The notes under the pieces were generated by a model. The model made no database searches. It had not been told where the DNA came from and worked only from the letters and a program-made list of their open reading frames with translations. Of a stretch of DNA of 40,629 bases, positions 24,121 to 31,528 are shown piece after piece. A program made the translations under genes and the position numbers. The stretch covers positions 1 through 40,629 of the forward strand of contig JASGMV010000036.1 of NCBI GenBank assembly GCA_030156255.1. The letters run 5' to 3'. Positions within the stretch are counted from its first letter, which is position 1, and every line of letters starts with the position of its first letter. This DNA comes from Desulfovibrionales bacterium (GTDB lineage: Bacteria; Desulfobacterota; Desulfovibrionia; Desulfovibrionales; Desulfovibrionaceae).

Positions 24121-26181
24121 TCAGCCCTGGTCTTTGCCGTTTTGAAGAAATCGGTAGAGCGTGCGCCGGTGAACGCCGAGAAGGCGTGCGGCTTCGGATT
24201 TGTTGCCGTTCGTTTGGCGCAGGGCTTCGGCGACGGACTGTTCGTCGAGCTTTGACCGGCGGCGCGGGACCGTCGGTTCGGGCGCCAAAATTTCCTGTCC
24301 CGGCGGAGGCAGCGGCAGGTCCGCCGCTGCGATGCGGCCTTCCTGGCAGATGATGGCCGCATGCTCCAGGCAATGTTTGAGCTCCCGTACGTTGCCCGGC
24401 CATTGATGGTCGAGGAGCCGATGCAGAGCCTGGTCCTCCAGCTTCAGCAGCGGCTTGTGGTAGCGTTTTTCGAACGCTTCGAGAAAATGCTCCGCCAGGA
24501 CGGGGATGTCTTCGCGCCGCTCCCGCAGAGGGGGCAGGCGCACTTCAAGGACTTTGAGCCGATAGTAAAGGTCGGCCCGGAAGGCGCCTTGCGCTACTTT
24601 TCGGGGCAAATCCGCGTTGGTGGCGGCGATGACGCGCACGTCCACGGTCCTGGTTTGGGATTCTCCAACCCGTTCGAACTCGCGGCTTTCCAGGAAGCGA
24701 AGGAGCTTGAGCTGGATCAGAGGGGAAACGTCGCCGATCTCATCGAGAAAGATGGCGCCCCCGTCGGCGGCCTGAAAGCGCCCGACCTTGTCGCGCAAGG
24801 CGCCGGTGAAAGCCCCCCGCACGTGGCCGAACAGTTCGCTTTCCAACAGGTTTTCGGACAATGCGGAGCAATTGACTTTGACCAGGGGGCCGGATGCGCG
24901 CGGACCGCCGTAGTGCAGCGCTTCGGCGACAAGCTCCTTGCCCGTGCCGGACTCCCCCACCACCAGCACGCTTGCGTCCACCTCCATGAGCTGGTCGAGA
25001 AGTTCGTATGTTCGGCGCATGGCGTCCGAAACGCCGACCATGTTGCGCCAGCCCCGCCGCCGCCGAAGGCGGCGCTCCATCTCCGCCACGCGGGTCACGT
25101 CGCGGATGACCAGCACGGCGCCTTGGATCGTTTCTTGGTTTTCGCTGACCAGGGCGCCGCTGAGGTTCAAAATGCGCGGGCCTTTTTGGCAGGAGAAACA
25201 TTGGGTTCGGTACTCGTGGACGTTTTCCCGCCGGCTGAGCACCTGCTCCAAGACCGTGCGGCAGGCGCCGGGGCAGTCTTCGCTGAAGGCCAGAGGACCG
25301 CTGTCCATGTTCAGGGCGGCGCAGATGTTTTTGGCCTCGGCGTTGGCTTCCATCAACCGCATGGAGGCGTCCACCAGCACGACGCCCACGGGGACGGAGT
25401 CGAAGATCGTCTCCAGGTTTCGGCGATAGGCCTCACGGTCGCGCCGGGCGGATCGCGCCTCCTCCTCGGCCTGCATCTTGGCGGTGATGTCCCGGCTGTA
25501 GGCCGCCACGCGCTCCACTTCGCCGGCGTCGTTGAGTATGGGGTAGAAGTGGTGCTCGAAAGTACGCCCGTCGCGGCCGTCGATGAACCGGACCAGACTG
25601 CGGGAATCGACAACTTCCTTCAGCCGTCTTCTGCGGCTGGCGGCGAGCAGCGGCGGAATAAAGCCGAACATGCTGGCGCCCGACAACGCCGCCCTGTCCT
25701 CGCCAAGGCTGCGGACGACGCTGTTGTTGATGTCCAGCATACGGCCCTCCGCGTCGACCAGCAGGACGAAGTCGGCCGAAGCGTCCAGAACGGCCCTCAA
25801 ATTTCTTTCGGTCCGGGCCAGGGCTTCGAGAACCTCTTGCCGGCTGGCGGCGTTTCGGACCAGACACAAGGCGATTTGCGCGTCGGGCGCTCGGTAGGCG
25901 ACGCCGTGCAGCATCGTCCCTGCGGCTGCTTCAGCGACGGGGCGGACGGTGAAGGCCGCGGCGCCGCCTTCGTCCAGCGCGCTCCAGAATGCGTCCAATC
26001 CGCCTTCTTTGTTGGAGTCAAATCCCAAGTCCTCCAGCCGCAAACCGGCAGGCGCGGCGTTTGGAGCGGCGAAGAGCGAGAGCGCCGCCTGGTTGGCGTC
26101 GAGAATCTCGCCTTGGCGGGAAAGCCAGAAAGCCGGCGCTTCGCCGAGGGCTTCGGGGATGTCGTGGTCGTGCGTATTCAT
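24121..26181 (-). CDS. PAS-containing sigma-54-dependent transcriptional activator
   Basis: The 686-aa activator has three PAS-type regions in about residues 10-375. An AAA+ domain follows with Walker A GESGTGKE, the sigma-54 contact loop GAFTGA, Walker B GGAIFLDEIGD, and the RADLYYRL and PGNVRELKHCLEHA segments. A Fis-type HTH closes it (NGNKSEAARLLGVHRRTLYRFLQ). The third PAS region is Cys-rich (SEDCPGACRTVL, YRTQCFSCQKG), like the last PAS of the XRE regulator, hinting at redox or metal sensing. There is no receiver domain, so it probably responds directly to a cytoplasmic signal. Its targets need -24/-12 promoters; none was found beside it. Confidence 0.93.
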   Translation of the reverse strand: MNTHDHDIPEALGEAPAFWLSRQGEILDANQAALSLFAAPNAAPAGLRLEDLGFDSNKEGGLDAFWSALDEGGAAAFTVRPVAEAAAGTMLHGVAYRAPDAQIALCLVRNAASRQEVLEALARTERNLRAVLDASADFVLLVDAEGRMLDINNSVVRSLGEDRAALSGASMFGFIPPLLAASRRRRLKEVVDSRSLVRFIDGRDGRTFEHHFYPILNDAGEVERVAAYSRDITAKMQAEEEARSARRDREAYRRNLETIFDSVPVGVVLVDASMRLMEANAEAKNICAALNMDSGPLAFSEDCPGACRTVLEQVLSRRENVHEYRTQCFSCQKGPRILNLSGALVSENQETIQGAVLVIRDVTRVAEMERRLRRRRGWRNMVGVSDAMRRTYELLDQLMEVDASVLVVGESGTGKELVAEALHYGGPRASGPLVKVNCSALSENLLESELFGHVRGAFTGALRDKVGRFQAADGGAIFLDEIGDVSPLIQLKLLRFLESREFERVGESQTRTVDVRVIAATNADLPRKVAQGAFRADLYYRLKVLEVRLPPLRERREDIPVLAEHFLEAFEKRYHKPLLKLEDQALHRLLDHQWPGNVRELKHCLEHAAIICQEGRIAAADLPLPPPGQEILAPEPTVPRRRSKLDEQSVAEALRQTNGNKSEAARLLGVHRRTLYRFLQNGKDQG

Positions 26182-26236
26182 GGTGTTGACGCCGTCAGTT
26201 TACTCCGGCCCCGCCGCCGGAAGGAATGATAATCCA

Positions 26237-26292
26237 CCCCCATATGTTGGAGAGGTCCGTTGCGAGGCGTGAGCCCGTCTGGCATATTGGGG
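26237..26292 (+). promoter_or_regulatory. Candidate AraC-regulator operator half-sites
   Basis: CCCCCATATG (26237-26246) and CATATTGGGG (26283-26292) are inverted copies matching at nine of ten positions, 36 bases apart, and end one base before the AraC-family start codon. Control by that regulator or by its divergent neighbour is only a guess. Confidence 0.3.
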
Positions 26293-26293
26293 C

Positions 26294-27133
26294 ATGCCTG
26301 AACAGCAGGATATCGAAACCGCCCGCGCGCGTCGGGTCGAGGTGATGGGCGGCGTGGAGCTGCTTACCGCCCGCTACGTCCGCCACCGATTTTCACGCCA
26401 TTATCACCATCGGTACGCCCTTGGCTGCATAGAGGCCGGCGCCATGCGCTTTCGTTATTTGGGCGCCAGCCACGTGGCTTCGGCCGGAACGGTCAACCTC
26501 GTAGTCCCCGGGGAGGCTCACGACGGCTGCGCCGCCGTGGAGGCCGGCTGGCGCTACAGGATGCTTTACTTGTCTCCGGACGCCCTGGCCGAAGCGGAGC
26601 AAAACCTTGGAAACCGGGGCTTGCCGTATTTTCGGGCCGGCGTCATCGAGGATTCCGCTTTGGCCGCCCATGTCCGGGCGGTTCATTTGGCGCTGGAGGA
26701 TGACGCGGCCTCCATGCTCGAAAAGCGCTCTCGTCTGCTGATGCTGCTCACCCATTGGGTCCATCGCCACGCCGAGGGACGCTTGAGCTGGCCGTCCACC
26801 AGGCCTGAACCCGGGGCCGTGGCTCTGGTTCGAGAGATTATCCACGCCCATTTCGGCGAAGATATTCTTTTGGACGATTTGGCTCAGGCCGCGGGTTTGA
26901 GCCCGTTCCACTTGCTGCGGGTCTTTCAGCGCCAGACCGGATTGACCCCCCACGCCTACCTGACCCAGGTTCGTATGCAGAAGGCCAAGGATTTGATCGC
27001 GGGAGACGGGCGCATAGCGGATGCGGCCCATGAGGTCGGCCTGGCCGACCAGAGCCACCTGACCCGCCTGTTCAAGCAGCGGTACGGCCTGACGCCCGCC
27101 GCGTACCGCAAGATTCTTCAAAACAAAGCCTGA
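26294..27133 (+). CDS. AraC-family transcriptional regulator
   Basis: The 279-aa protein has an N-terminal cupin-type sensing domain (HYHHRYALGCIEAGAMRFRY, NLVVPGEAHDG) and two C-terminal HTH motifs (DDLAQAAGLSPFHLLRVFQ and IADAAHEVGLADQSHLTRLF, then KQRYGLTPAAYRK). This architecture is typical of regulators of small-molecule exporters. The start lies 39 bases before the next gene's ATG once its own stop is counted, and the EamA transporter on the same strand is the likely target. The inducer is not predictable. Confidence 0.92.
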   Translation: MPEQQDIETARARRVEVMGGVELLTARYVRHRFSRHYHHRYALGCIEAGAMRFRYLGASHVASAGTVNLVVPGEAHDGCAAVEAGWRYRMLYLSPDALAEAEQNLGNRGLPYFRAGVIEDSALAAHVRAVHLALEDDAASMLEKRSRLLMLLTHWVHRHAEGRLSWPSTRPEPGAVALVREIIHAHFGEDILLDDLAQAAGLSPFHLLRVFQRQTGLTPHAYLTQVRMQKAKDLIAGDGRIADAAHEVGLADQSHLTRLFKQRYGLTPAAYRKILQNKA

Positions 27134-27172
27134 GCTTTCGTCATAGCCTCCTCCCGACCAAGGAGGCGTGTC

Positions 27173-28126
27173 ATGAAAATCGGTCTACCGCCCGCAGCGC
27201 ATCTGGCCCTGGCCATGGCGATCGTGGGCAGCTCCGTCGTTGTCGGCAAGGTCATGGTTCGGGAAGCTCCCGTCTTTCTGGCTTCGACCGTGCGATTCGC
27301 TCTGGCCTGCGCCGTGTTGGTCCCGCTGGTTCGAATCAAGGAAGGGCGGTTGCCCCGATTGGGGCGCAAAGGATTGGCCGCAGCCGGCGCCATGGCCCTG
27401 TGCGGTTCGTTTTTGTTTACGATCTGCCTGCTGTACGGGCTGCAATGGACGACGCCGGGCGCGGCAGGCATCATCACCAGCACCACGCCGGCCTGCATGG
27501 GGCTGACGGCCTGGCTGTTTTTGGGGGAACGAATGTCCGTCCGATCCGCAGCAGCCCTGGCCTTGGCCACGATAGGCGTCGGGGCGCTCAACCTGCTGGC
27601 CTCTTCCGGCCCTTCGGCTCTGGGGAAAAACCCCGCCGCCGGAAACATGCTTGTCCTGGCCGCCGTGGTTTGCGAGTCGATTTTCCTGCTTTTGCGCAAA
27701 ACCATCAAGGAGCCGCTGTCCGCGCTGGGTCTGTCCACGCTGGTTTCGTTGTTCGGCCTGGCGCTCTTTGCGCCGGTCGGAATATTCGAGGCGCTCCGCG
27801 GTGGTTTAGGGTCCGTAAGCCCCCTGGGCTGGTTCGCGATGGTTTATTACGGGCTGGTCGTCACCGTGCTCGCCTATTTGTTTTGGTTCGCCGGGGTCGC
27901 GCGGGCCAGCGCCGCCCTGGCCGGGGTCATGACCGGCGTCATGCCGGTCAGCGCCCTGCTGCTCTCCGCCCTGTTTCTGAATGAGCGCATCCAGGCGGCG
28001 CATGTTTTGGGATGCGCCGCCGTGCTGGCGAGCATCGGACTCTTGTCCGGCGTTCGCTGGCGAGCCCTGAAGCCTTCAAGGGTATTGAGCCGTCTGCGCG
28101 GGAAGTTGGAGTTGCTTTTTAGATGA
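27173..28126 (+). CDS. EamA-family (DMT) transporter
   Basis: The 317-aa inner-membrane protein has about ten hydrophobic helices in two EamA repeats, starting LPPAAHLALAMAIVGSSVV. A conserved PGAAGIITSTTPACMGLTAW segment ends the first repeat and ASAALAGVMTGVMPVSALLL the second. Such proteins usually export amino acids or other metabolites. AAGGAGG precedes the ATG and the gene follows the AraC regulator by 39 bases, so the pair is likely one unit. Its stop codon lies inside the Fur box that serves the next gene. Confidence 0.9.
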   Translation: MKIGLPPAAHLALAMAIVGSSVVVGKVMVREAPVFLASTVRFALACAVLVPLVRIKEGRLPRLGRKGLAAAGAMALCGSFLFTICLLYGLQWTTPGAAGIITSTTPACMGLTAWLFLGERMSVRSAAALALATIGVGALNLLASSGPSALGKNPAAGNMLVLAAVVCESIFLLLRKTIKEPLSALGLSTLVSLFGLALFAPVGIFEALRGGLGSVSPLGWFAMVYYGLVVTVLAYLFWFAGVARASAALAGVMTGVMPVSALLLSALFLNERIQAAHVLGCAAVLASIGLLSGVRWRALKPSRVLSRLRGKLELLFR

Positions 28127-28143
28127 TAATGGTTATCATTTTA
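28123..28143 (+). promoter_or_regulatory. Fur box
   Basis: GATAATGGTTATCATTTTA (28125-28143) matches about 15 of 19 positions of the classic Fur site. The core ATGATAA/TTATCAT (28123-28139) is a perfect 7-bp inverted repeat around three bases. It overlaps the EamA stop and lies 35 bases before the 88-aa gene, suggesting iron-dependent control of that gene. Confidence 0.8.
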
Positions 28144-28177
28144 TTGTTGGCGAGAACGACAAACAAAGGAGGGCGCC

Positions 28178-28444
28178 ATGACCAGCCCGAGAGAGAGTCG
28201 TTATGAGAAGGCGTTGGCCTGGGCTCGGGGTCTGCGCGACCCTGAAAGCCCATCAAAATTCCCTGACCATGAAACCTACTTGAAGCTCGCCGCCCAAAAC
28301 GCGGACATCGACGTTGCGCAGTACAGCCCGGAGGAAAATCAATTTCACGAACTGCCGGAAGAATACGAGCTGGCGTACTTGACGGTGAAGCTGGAGCGCC
28401 AGAAAGAGCGCGCCGGGGCGGGATCCAAGGATGTAGACGTATGA
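28178..28444 (+). CDS. Small acidic protein under Fur control, unknown function
   Basis: The 88-aa protein has no Cys, signal peptide or membrane segment. It is charged and largely helical (EKALAWARGLRD, EYELAYLTVKLERQKE) with a central KLAAQNADIDVAQYSPEEN. AAAGGAGG precedes the ATG, and a Fur box and a strong terminator frame it, so it is a stand-alone iron-responsive unit. I do not recognise the family; a small regulator or iron-limitation response protein is inference. Confidence 0.75.
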   Translation: MTSPRESRYEKALAWARGLRDPESPSKFPDHETYLKLAAQNADIDVAQYSPEENQFHELPEEYELAYLTVKLERQKERAGAGSKDVDV

Positions 28445-28449
28445 CCAAG

Positions 28450-28475
28450 GGCCGGGTTTGAAGACCCGGCCTTTT
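28450..28475 (+). terminator. Rho-independent terminator
   Basis: GGCCGGGT (28450-28457) pairs perfectly with ACCCGGCC (28464-28471) around a 6-base loop, followed by TTTT. It ends the 88-aa gene and may also stop the convergent rhodanese-ferritin transcript. Confidence 0.88.
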
Positions 28476-28494
28476 CGTGTGATGCGCGATGGAG

Positions 28495-29328
28495 TCAGCC
28501 TTCCTGGTCCAACAATTCGCCGAGTCGGCGCAAGTGCTCCTTTTCCTCTTTTCCGAGATGCTGCAGGGCTTGCCGGGAATCGTCGTTTTTTGCGTTTCGC
28601 GCCGCCCGTTCATATAGGTCCATGGCCTGGGCCTCGATGGACATGGCCAGGAAAATGATGTCGGCCTTGTCTTCCCTGTTGGGTTGCAGCATATCCAAAT
28701 ATTGTTCTGTGGTCATGCCGCCTTCCAGAGCGTCGTTTTGCGAACGCTTTTCCAGGCCGGCCATGTCCATGTCCGGAGACACGCTGCGCCGATATTCCTC
28801 CAGAAGCCGGCTTTTGTGCTTTTCTTCGATCTCGGCGAGCAGTTCGAAGAGCTTGCGGGGCGGTTCGCTGATCGCCTCGTCGGCGAAGACGCGGTACATT
28901 TCCTGAAGGCCGAGCTCCAGGCCGAAGGCGGTGACGAGGCACTGCTCAAGGGTCAGGTCCTCGGGGAAAATGTGCATGCCCTGGTCCACGGGCCCGAAAG
29001 CCGCTTCGCCGCTCCAGGCTTTGAACCCTCCGCCCATGTTGTAGATATGCTTGAACCCTTTGCCCGCCAGAATCTGGGAGGCGGCCCGGCTTCTGCCTCC
29101 GATGGCGCAGTAGACCAGCGTGGGCTTGTCCTTGTCCAACTCCTGGATGTGGGTCTCCAGCTCGGTGATGGGCGCAAGCGTGGCTCCGGGGATGTGTCCG
29201 ACCTGGTATTCCTTGGGCTGGCGGACGTCCAGCAGCTCGTAGGAGTCGGGATCGTGTTCGGTGATGTAGGCGCGGGCTTGGTCCGGGTCCAGGGACGCGA
29301 CGGGAGTGAGGAACTGTTTCCAAAGCAT
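28495..29328 (-). CDS. Rhodanese-ferritin-like (rubrerythrin-type) fusion protein
   Basis: The 277-aa protein joins a rhodanese domain (about residues 10-110) to a ferritin-like di-iron domain (about 130-277). The rhodanese has YELLDVRQPKEYQVGHIPGA and an active Cys in LVYCAIGGRSRAAS. The C-terminal part has ExxH-type ligands (EIEEKHKSRL, EAQAMDLYERAA, GKEEKEHLRRL). The rubredoxin domain of true rubrerythrins is absent. This suggests sulfane-sulfur transfer or peroxide handling in an anaerobe. A strong AAGGAGG lies before the ATG at 29328. It is preceded by what looks like an oxidoreductase remnant. Confidence 0.88.
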   Translation of the reverse strand: MLWKQFLTPVASLDPDQARAYITEHDPDSYELLDVRQPKEYQVGHIPGATLAPITELETHIQELDKDKPTLVYCAIGGRSRAASQILAGKGFKHIYNMGGGFKAWSGEAAFGPVDQGMHIFPEDLTLEQCLVTAFGLELGLQEMYRVFADEAISEPPRKLFELLAEIEEKHKSRLLEEYRRSVSPDMDMAGLEKRSQNDALEGGMTTEQYLDMLQPNREDKADIIFLAMSIEAQAMDLYERAARNAKNDDSRQALQHLGKEEKEHLRRLGELLDQEG

Positions 29329-29348
29329 GTTTTCCTCCTTGGCGTTGT

Positions 29349-29591
29349 TCATATGGCTGGCGTTCCGCAGATTTTTTGGAAGCGTCGCATGAAGGACGCT
29401 TCGATGTAATTTTTGATTTTGAAGGCCAGGTTGCCGCCGAACACCAGCCTCTTGCGCGCAAAGACGCCGGAGCCGTCTCCCAGGTTGAAGATCAGCAGGT
29501 AAATTTTTTGGGGCGTAACGGGCTGGATTTCCTCCGGTAAGAACCGCCACGCCACCGCCGGCCGCCGTACGAAAATATGATTTTCAGTAAG
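29349..29591 (-). pseudogene. C-terminal remnant of a probable FAD-dependent oxidoreductase
   Basis: The minus-strand frame reads about LPEEIQPVTPQKIYLLIFNL, then GDGSGVFARKRLVFGGNLAF and KIKNYIEASFMRRFQKICG. This resembles the tail of type II NADH dehydrogenase-like flavoproteins, including the C-terminal segment that contacts the membrane. No FAD- or NAD-binding motif precedes it: the neighbouring DNA is plus-strand material of an ABC transporter remnant. The open frame extends to 29636, but its first part is not family-like. It sits 20 bases before the rhodanese-ferritin gene, so it may once have been its operon partner. The assignment is by motif memory only. Confidence 0.4.
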
Positions 29592-29661
29592 TCTCGCGAG
29601 GAGCAGGGGCAAGACCCGGGGCGTGGACCAGGGCATGCCTTTGAATACGTTCGGGGTGTAG

Positions 29662-29892
29662 CCCCTGCGTCATGACGAGAGCGCCCCGCGCGTCCGCGAC
29701 ACCCGTCCTGAAGGCCTGAAGTTTTCGCCGGACCCGGACCCCGGCGTGGTGGAGCGTATGGCCTTCGCTGGCAGGTGCGTTGTCTACGCCGCCGGCCTTG
29801 CCGGCGCGTCGCTGACGATCTACCGTCTGGGCGGGGAGGTCCCGGCCGGGAGCCGGGTACGGGTGCGTCTGGTTCAGGATATCGAAACTTGA
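29662..29892 (+). pseudogene. Remnant of an ABC transporter ATPase (TOBE-like tail)
   Basis: After a stop codon at 29659 the frame reads DTRPEGLKFSPDPDPGVV, then MAFAGRCVVYAAGLAGASLT and a short IYRLGGEVPAGSRVRVRLV before TGA. This is the style of the C-terminal TOBE domain of importer ATPases (RPE...V..VVY.AGL...L.I...). No Walker A, signature or Walker B motif is found before it. Its stop lies directly at the ribosome site of the binding-protein gene, the usual ATPase-binding protein order of this family. A deletion removed the rest of the gene. Confidence 0.5.
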
Positions 29893-29901
29893 GGAGGGAG
29901 C

Positions 29902-31131
29902 ATGCGTCGTTGGTTTGCGGCCGTCTGCGCGTTGGCGTTCGTCGCCGCTTTTTCCGCCAACGCTCGGGCGGGGGGGGACGAGGCGCTTCGGGCGGCCCTG
30001 GACAGCGGCAATTTCAGCGCCGTGGAGCAAATGGCCAGGGGCGGGGTGGTTCGGTTCTACATGTACAGCGGTTTCGCCCACGAGAACGGTTGGGTGGACG
30101 GCTTTGCGGCGCAGCATCTCAAACGCCGCTACGCAGTCAGCTTGCGGCGCGTTCCCATGAACGTTTCGGTGTTCATGAACAAACTGCTTGCGGAAAAGGC
30201 CGCTGGCGTCAAAGAGGGCTCCATCGACCTGCTGTGGATCAACGGCGAGAATTTCAAAAACGCCATGAAGGCGGGGTTGCTGTTCGGGCCGTTTGCAAAT
30301 CGGCTGCCGAACTTCGCCCTGGCGGACCCGCAACTCGCCGCGTATGATTTCGGTTATCCCGTAAACGGCTATGAGGCGCCTTACGGCAAAGCCCAGTTCG
30401 TTTTCGAATACGATCAGGCGAGGACCCCGTCTCCTCCCAAGAATCTGCAGGAGCTTACGGAGTGGATCAAGGCCAATCCCGGCCAATTCACCTATCCCCA
30501 GCCTCCGGACTCTACGGGATCGGCTTTTGTTCGCCAGGCGTTTTACGCTCTTACCGGGGGCTATCGGCAGTACATGGCCGGGTTCGACCGGAAGCTTTTC
30601 GACCGCAACGCGCCCAAACTGTGGGCGTGGCTGAATGGAATAAAACCCTATCTGTGGCGGGCCGGCGGCGCCTATCCCCGGGATGCGGCCAGGCTGGACG
30701 CCATGTTCTCCCGCGGCGAGGTGGGTATGTCCATGAGCCGCCACCCCCTCCACGCGCAAATGAAGATTCTGGAAGGCGTGTACCCCAAGAGCGTAAGGAC
30801 CTTCGCGCTGCAGGACGGATCCATTTTCAATACGCATTTTACGGCCATTCCGGCCAACTCGCCCAACAAGGCCGCGGCCCTGGTCGTTGCGAATTTTTTG
30901 ATGTCTCTTGATGCGCAACTCTCCAAGTACGATCCGGACAATTGGGGCGATTTCCCGGTGTTGGATTTGTCGAAGCTGTCTGAAGACTGGCGGGAGAAGT
31001 TCGGGGCCGTGGACTTGGGCGCCGCGACCTTGCCGGCCGGCGCCTTGCAGCAGGCCGCGGTTCCGGAGATTCCTTCCGCTTGGTTGGAGGCGTTGGAGGG
31101 GGGATGGGAGCGCAACGTGCTCAATCGGTGA
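29902..31131 (+). CDS. ABC transporter periplasmic binding protein, YnjB-like
   Basis: The 409-aa protein has a signal peptide (MRRWFAAVCALAFVAAFSANARA) in its first 23 residues (position 23 ends the cleavage region). The mature part is a type 2 periplasmic binding fold, with IDLLWINGENFKNAM, PYGKAQFVFEYDQA, LTEWIKANPGQFTYPQPP and TGSAFVRQAFYALTGG, as in the YnjB family. Its ligand is unknown. GAGGAGGG precedes the ATG. It is complete, but both the upstream ATPase and the downstream permease look decayed, so the transporter probably cannot import unless another system supplies the missing parts. Confidence 0.85.
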   Translation: MRRWFAAVCALAFVAAFSANARAGGDEALRAALDSGNFSAVEQMARGGVVRFYMYSGFAHENGWVDGFAAQHLKRRYAVSLRRVPMNVSVFMNKLLAEKAAGVKEGSIDLLWINGENFKNAMKAGLLFGPFANRLPNFALADPQLAAYDFGYPVNGYEAPYGKAQFVFEYDQARTPSPPKNLQELTEWIKANPGQFTYPQPPDSTGSAFVRQAFYALTGGYRQYMAGFDRKLFDRNAPKLWAWLNGIKPYLWRAGGAYPRDAARLDAMFSRGEVGMSMSRHPLHAQMKILEGVYPKSVRTFALQDGSIFNTHFTAIPANSPNKAAALVVANFLMSLDAQLSKYDPDNWGDFPVLDLSKLSEDWREKFGAVDLGAATLPAGALQQAAVPEIPSAWLEALEGGWERNVLNR

Positions 31132-31518
31132 AGCTCGGACGCCGATTCCCTTGGCTGGCGCCGGCGCCCGTAGGCTTGCCCTTTCTGCTGCTGTTCCGCG
31201 CGGGCGCGGACTTCACCATCCTGCTGCGCTTGGCCCTGCTGGATCGTCCTGTCCGTAGAGCCGCCGCTTCTGGCGCCGCCCGCTCTTGCGGGGGGAACGG
31301 TGGTTTTTCTCATATCCTTTTCCGAGTATTTTCTTGTATTCTTGGTGGGAGGAGGAGGCGTCCGGTCGTACGCGAGCTATTTGTTTCCGTTTCTGGCGTT
31401 CTCGGACCTTGGCGCGGCTTCGGCCTTGACGTTTGTATTTTGGGCGGCGGCGCTTGGCGCCTTTGTGCTGCTGGAGTTCAGCGTGCGCCGCGCATATCGC
31501 CGAATGGGACTGGGATGA
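31104..31518 (+). pseudogene. Decayed ABC permease, N- and C-terminal remnants
   Basis: An ATG at 31104, inside the end of the binding-protein gene, starts MGAQRAQSVKLGRRFPWLAP and a first hydrophobic helix, then the frame turns to non-protein-like sequence near 31240. In the next frame, from about 31243, permease-like sequence resumes: PPLLAPPALAGGTVVFLISF, SEYFLVFLVGGGGVRSYASY and a final helix pair ending RRAYRRMGLG at 31518. A YnjC-type permease should be about 500 aa; here only about 50 plus 90 residues remain, joined out of frame. A deletion with frame change explains this. Confidence 0.6.
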
Positions 31519-31528
31519 AGGGGGAGTT

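Noticed and set aside
29584-30918. A 444-codon minus-strand open frame
   Set aside because: It is antisense to the binding-protein gene, which has a signal peptide and family motifs; no motif is seen in the minus frame.
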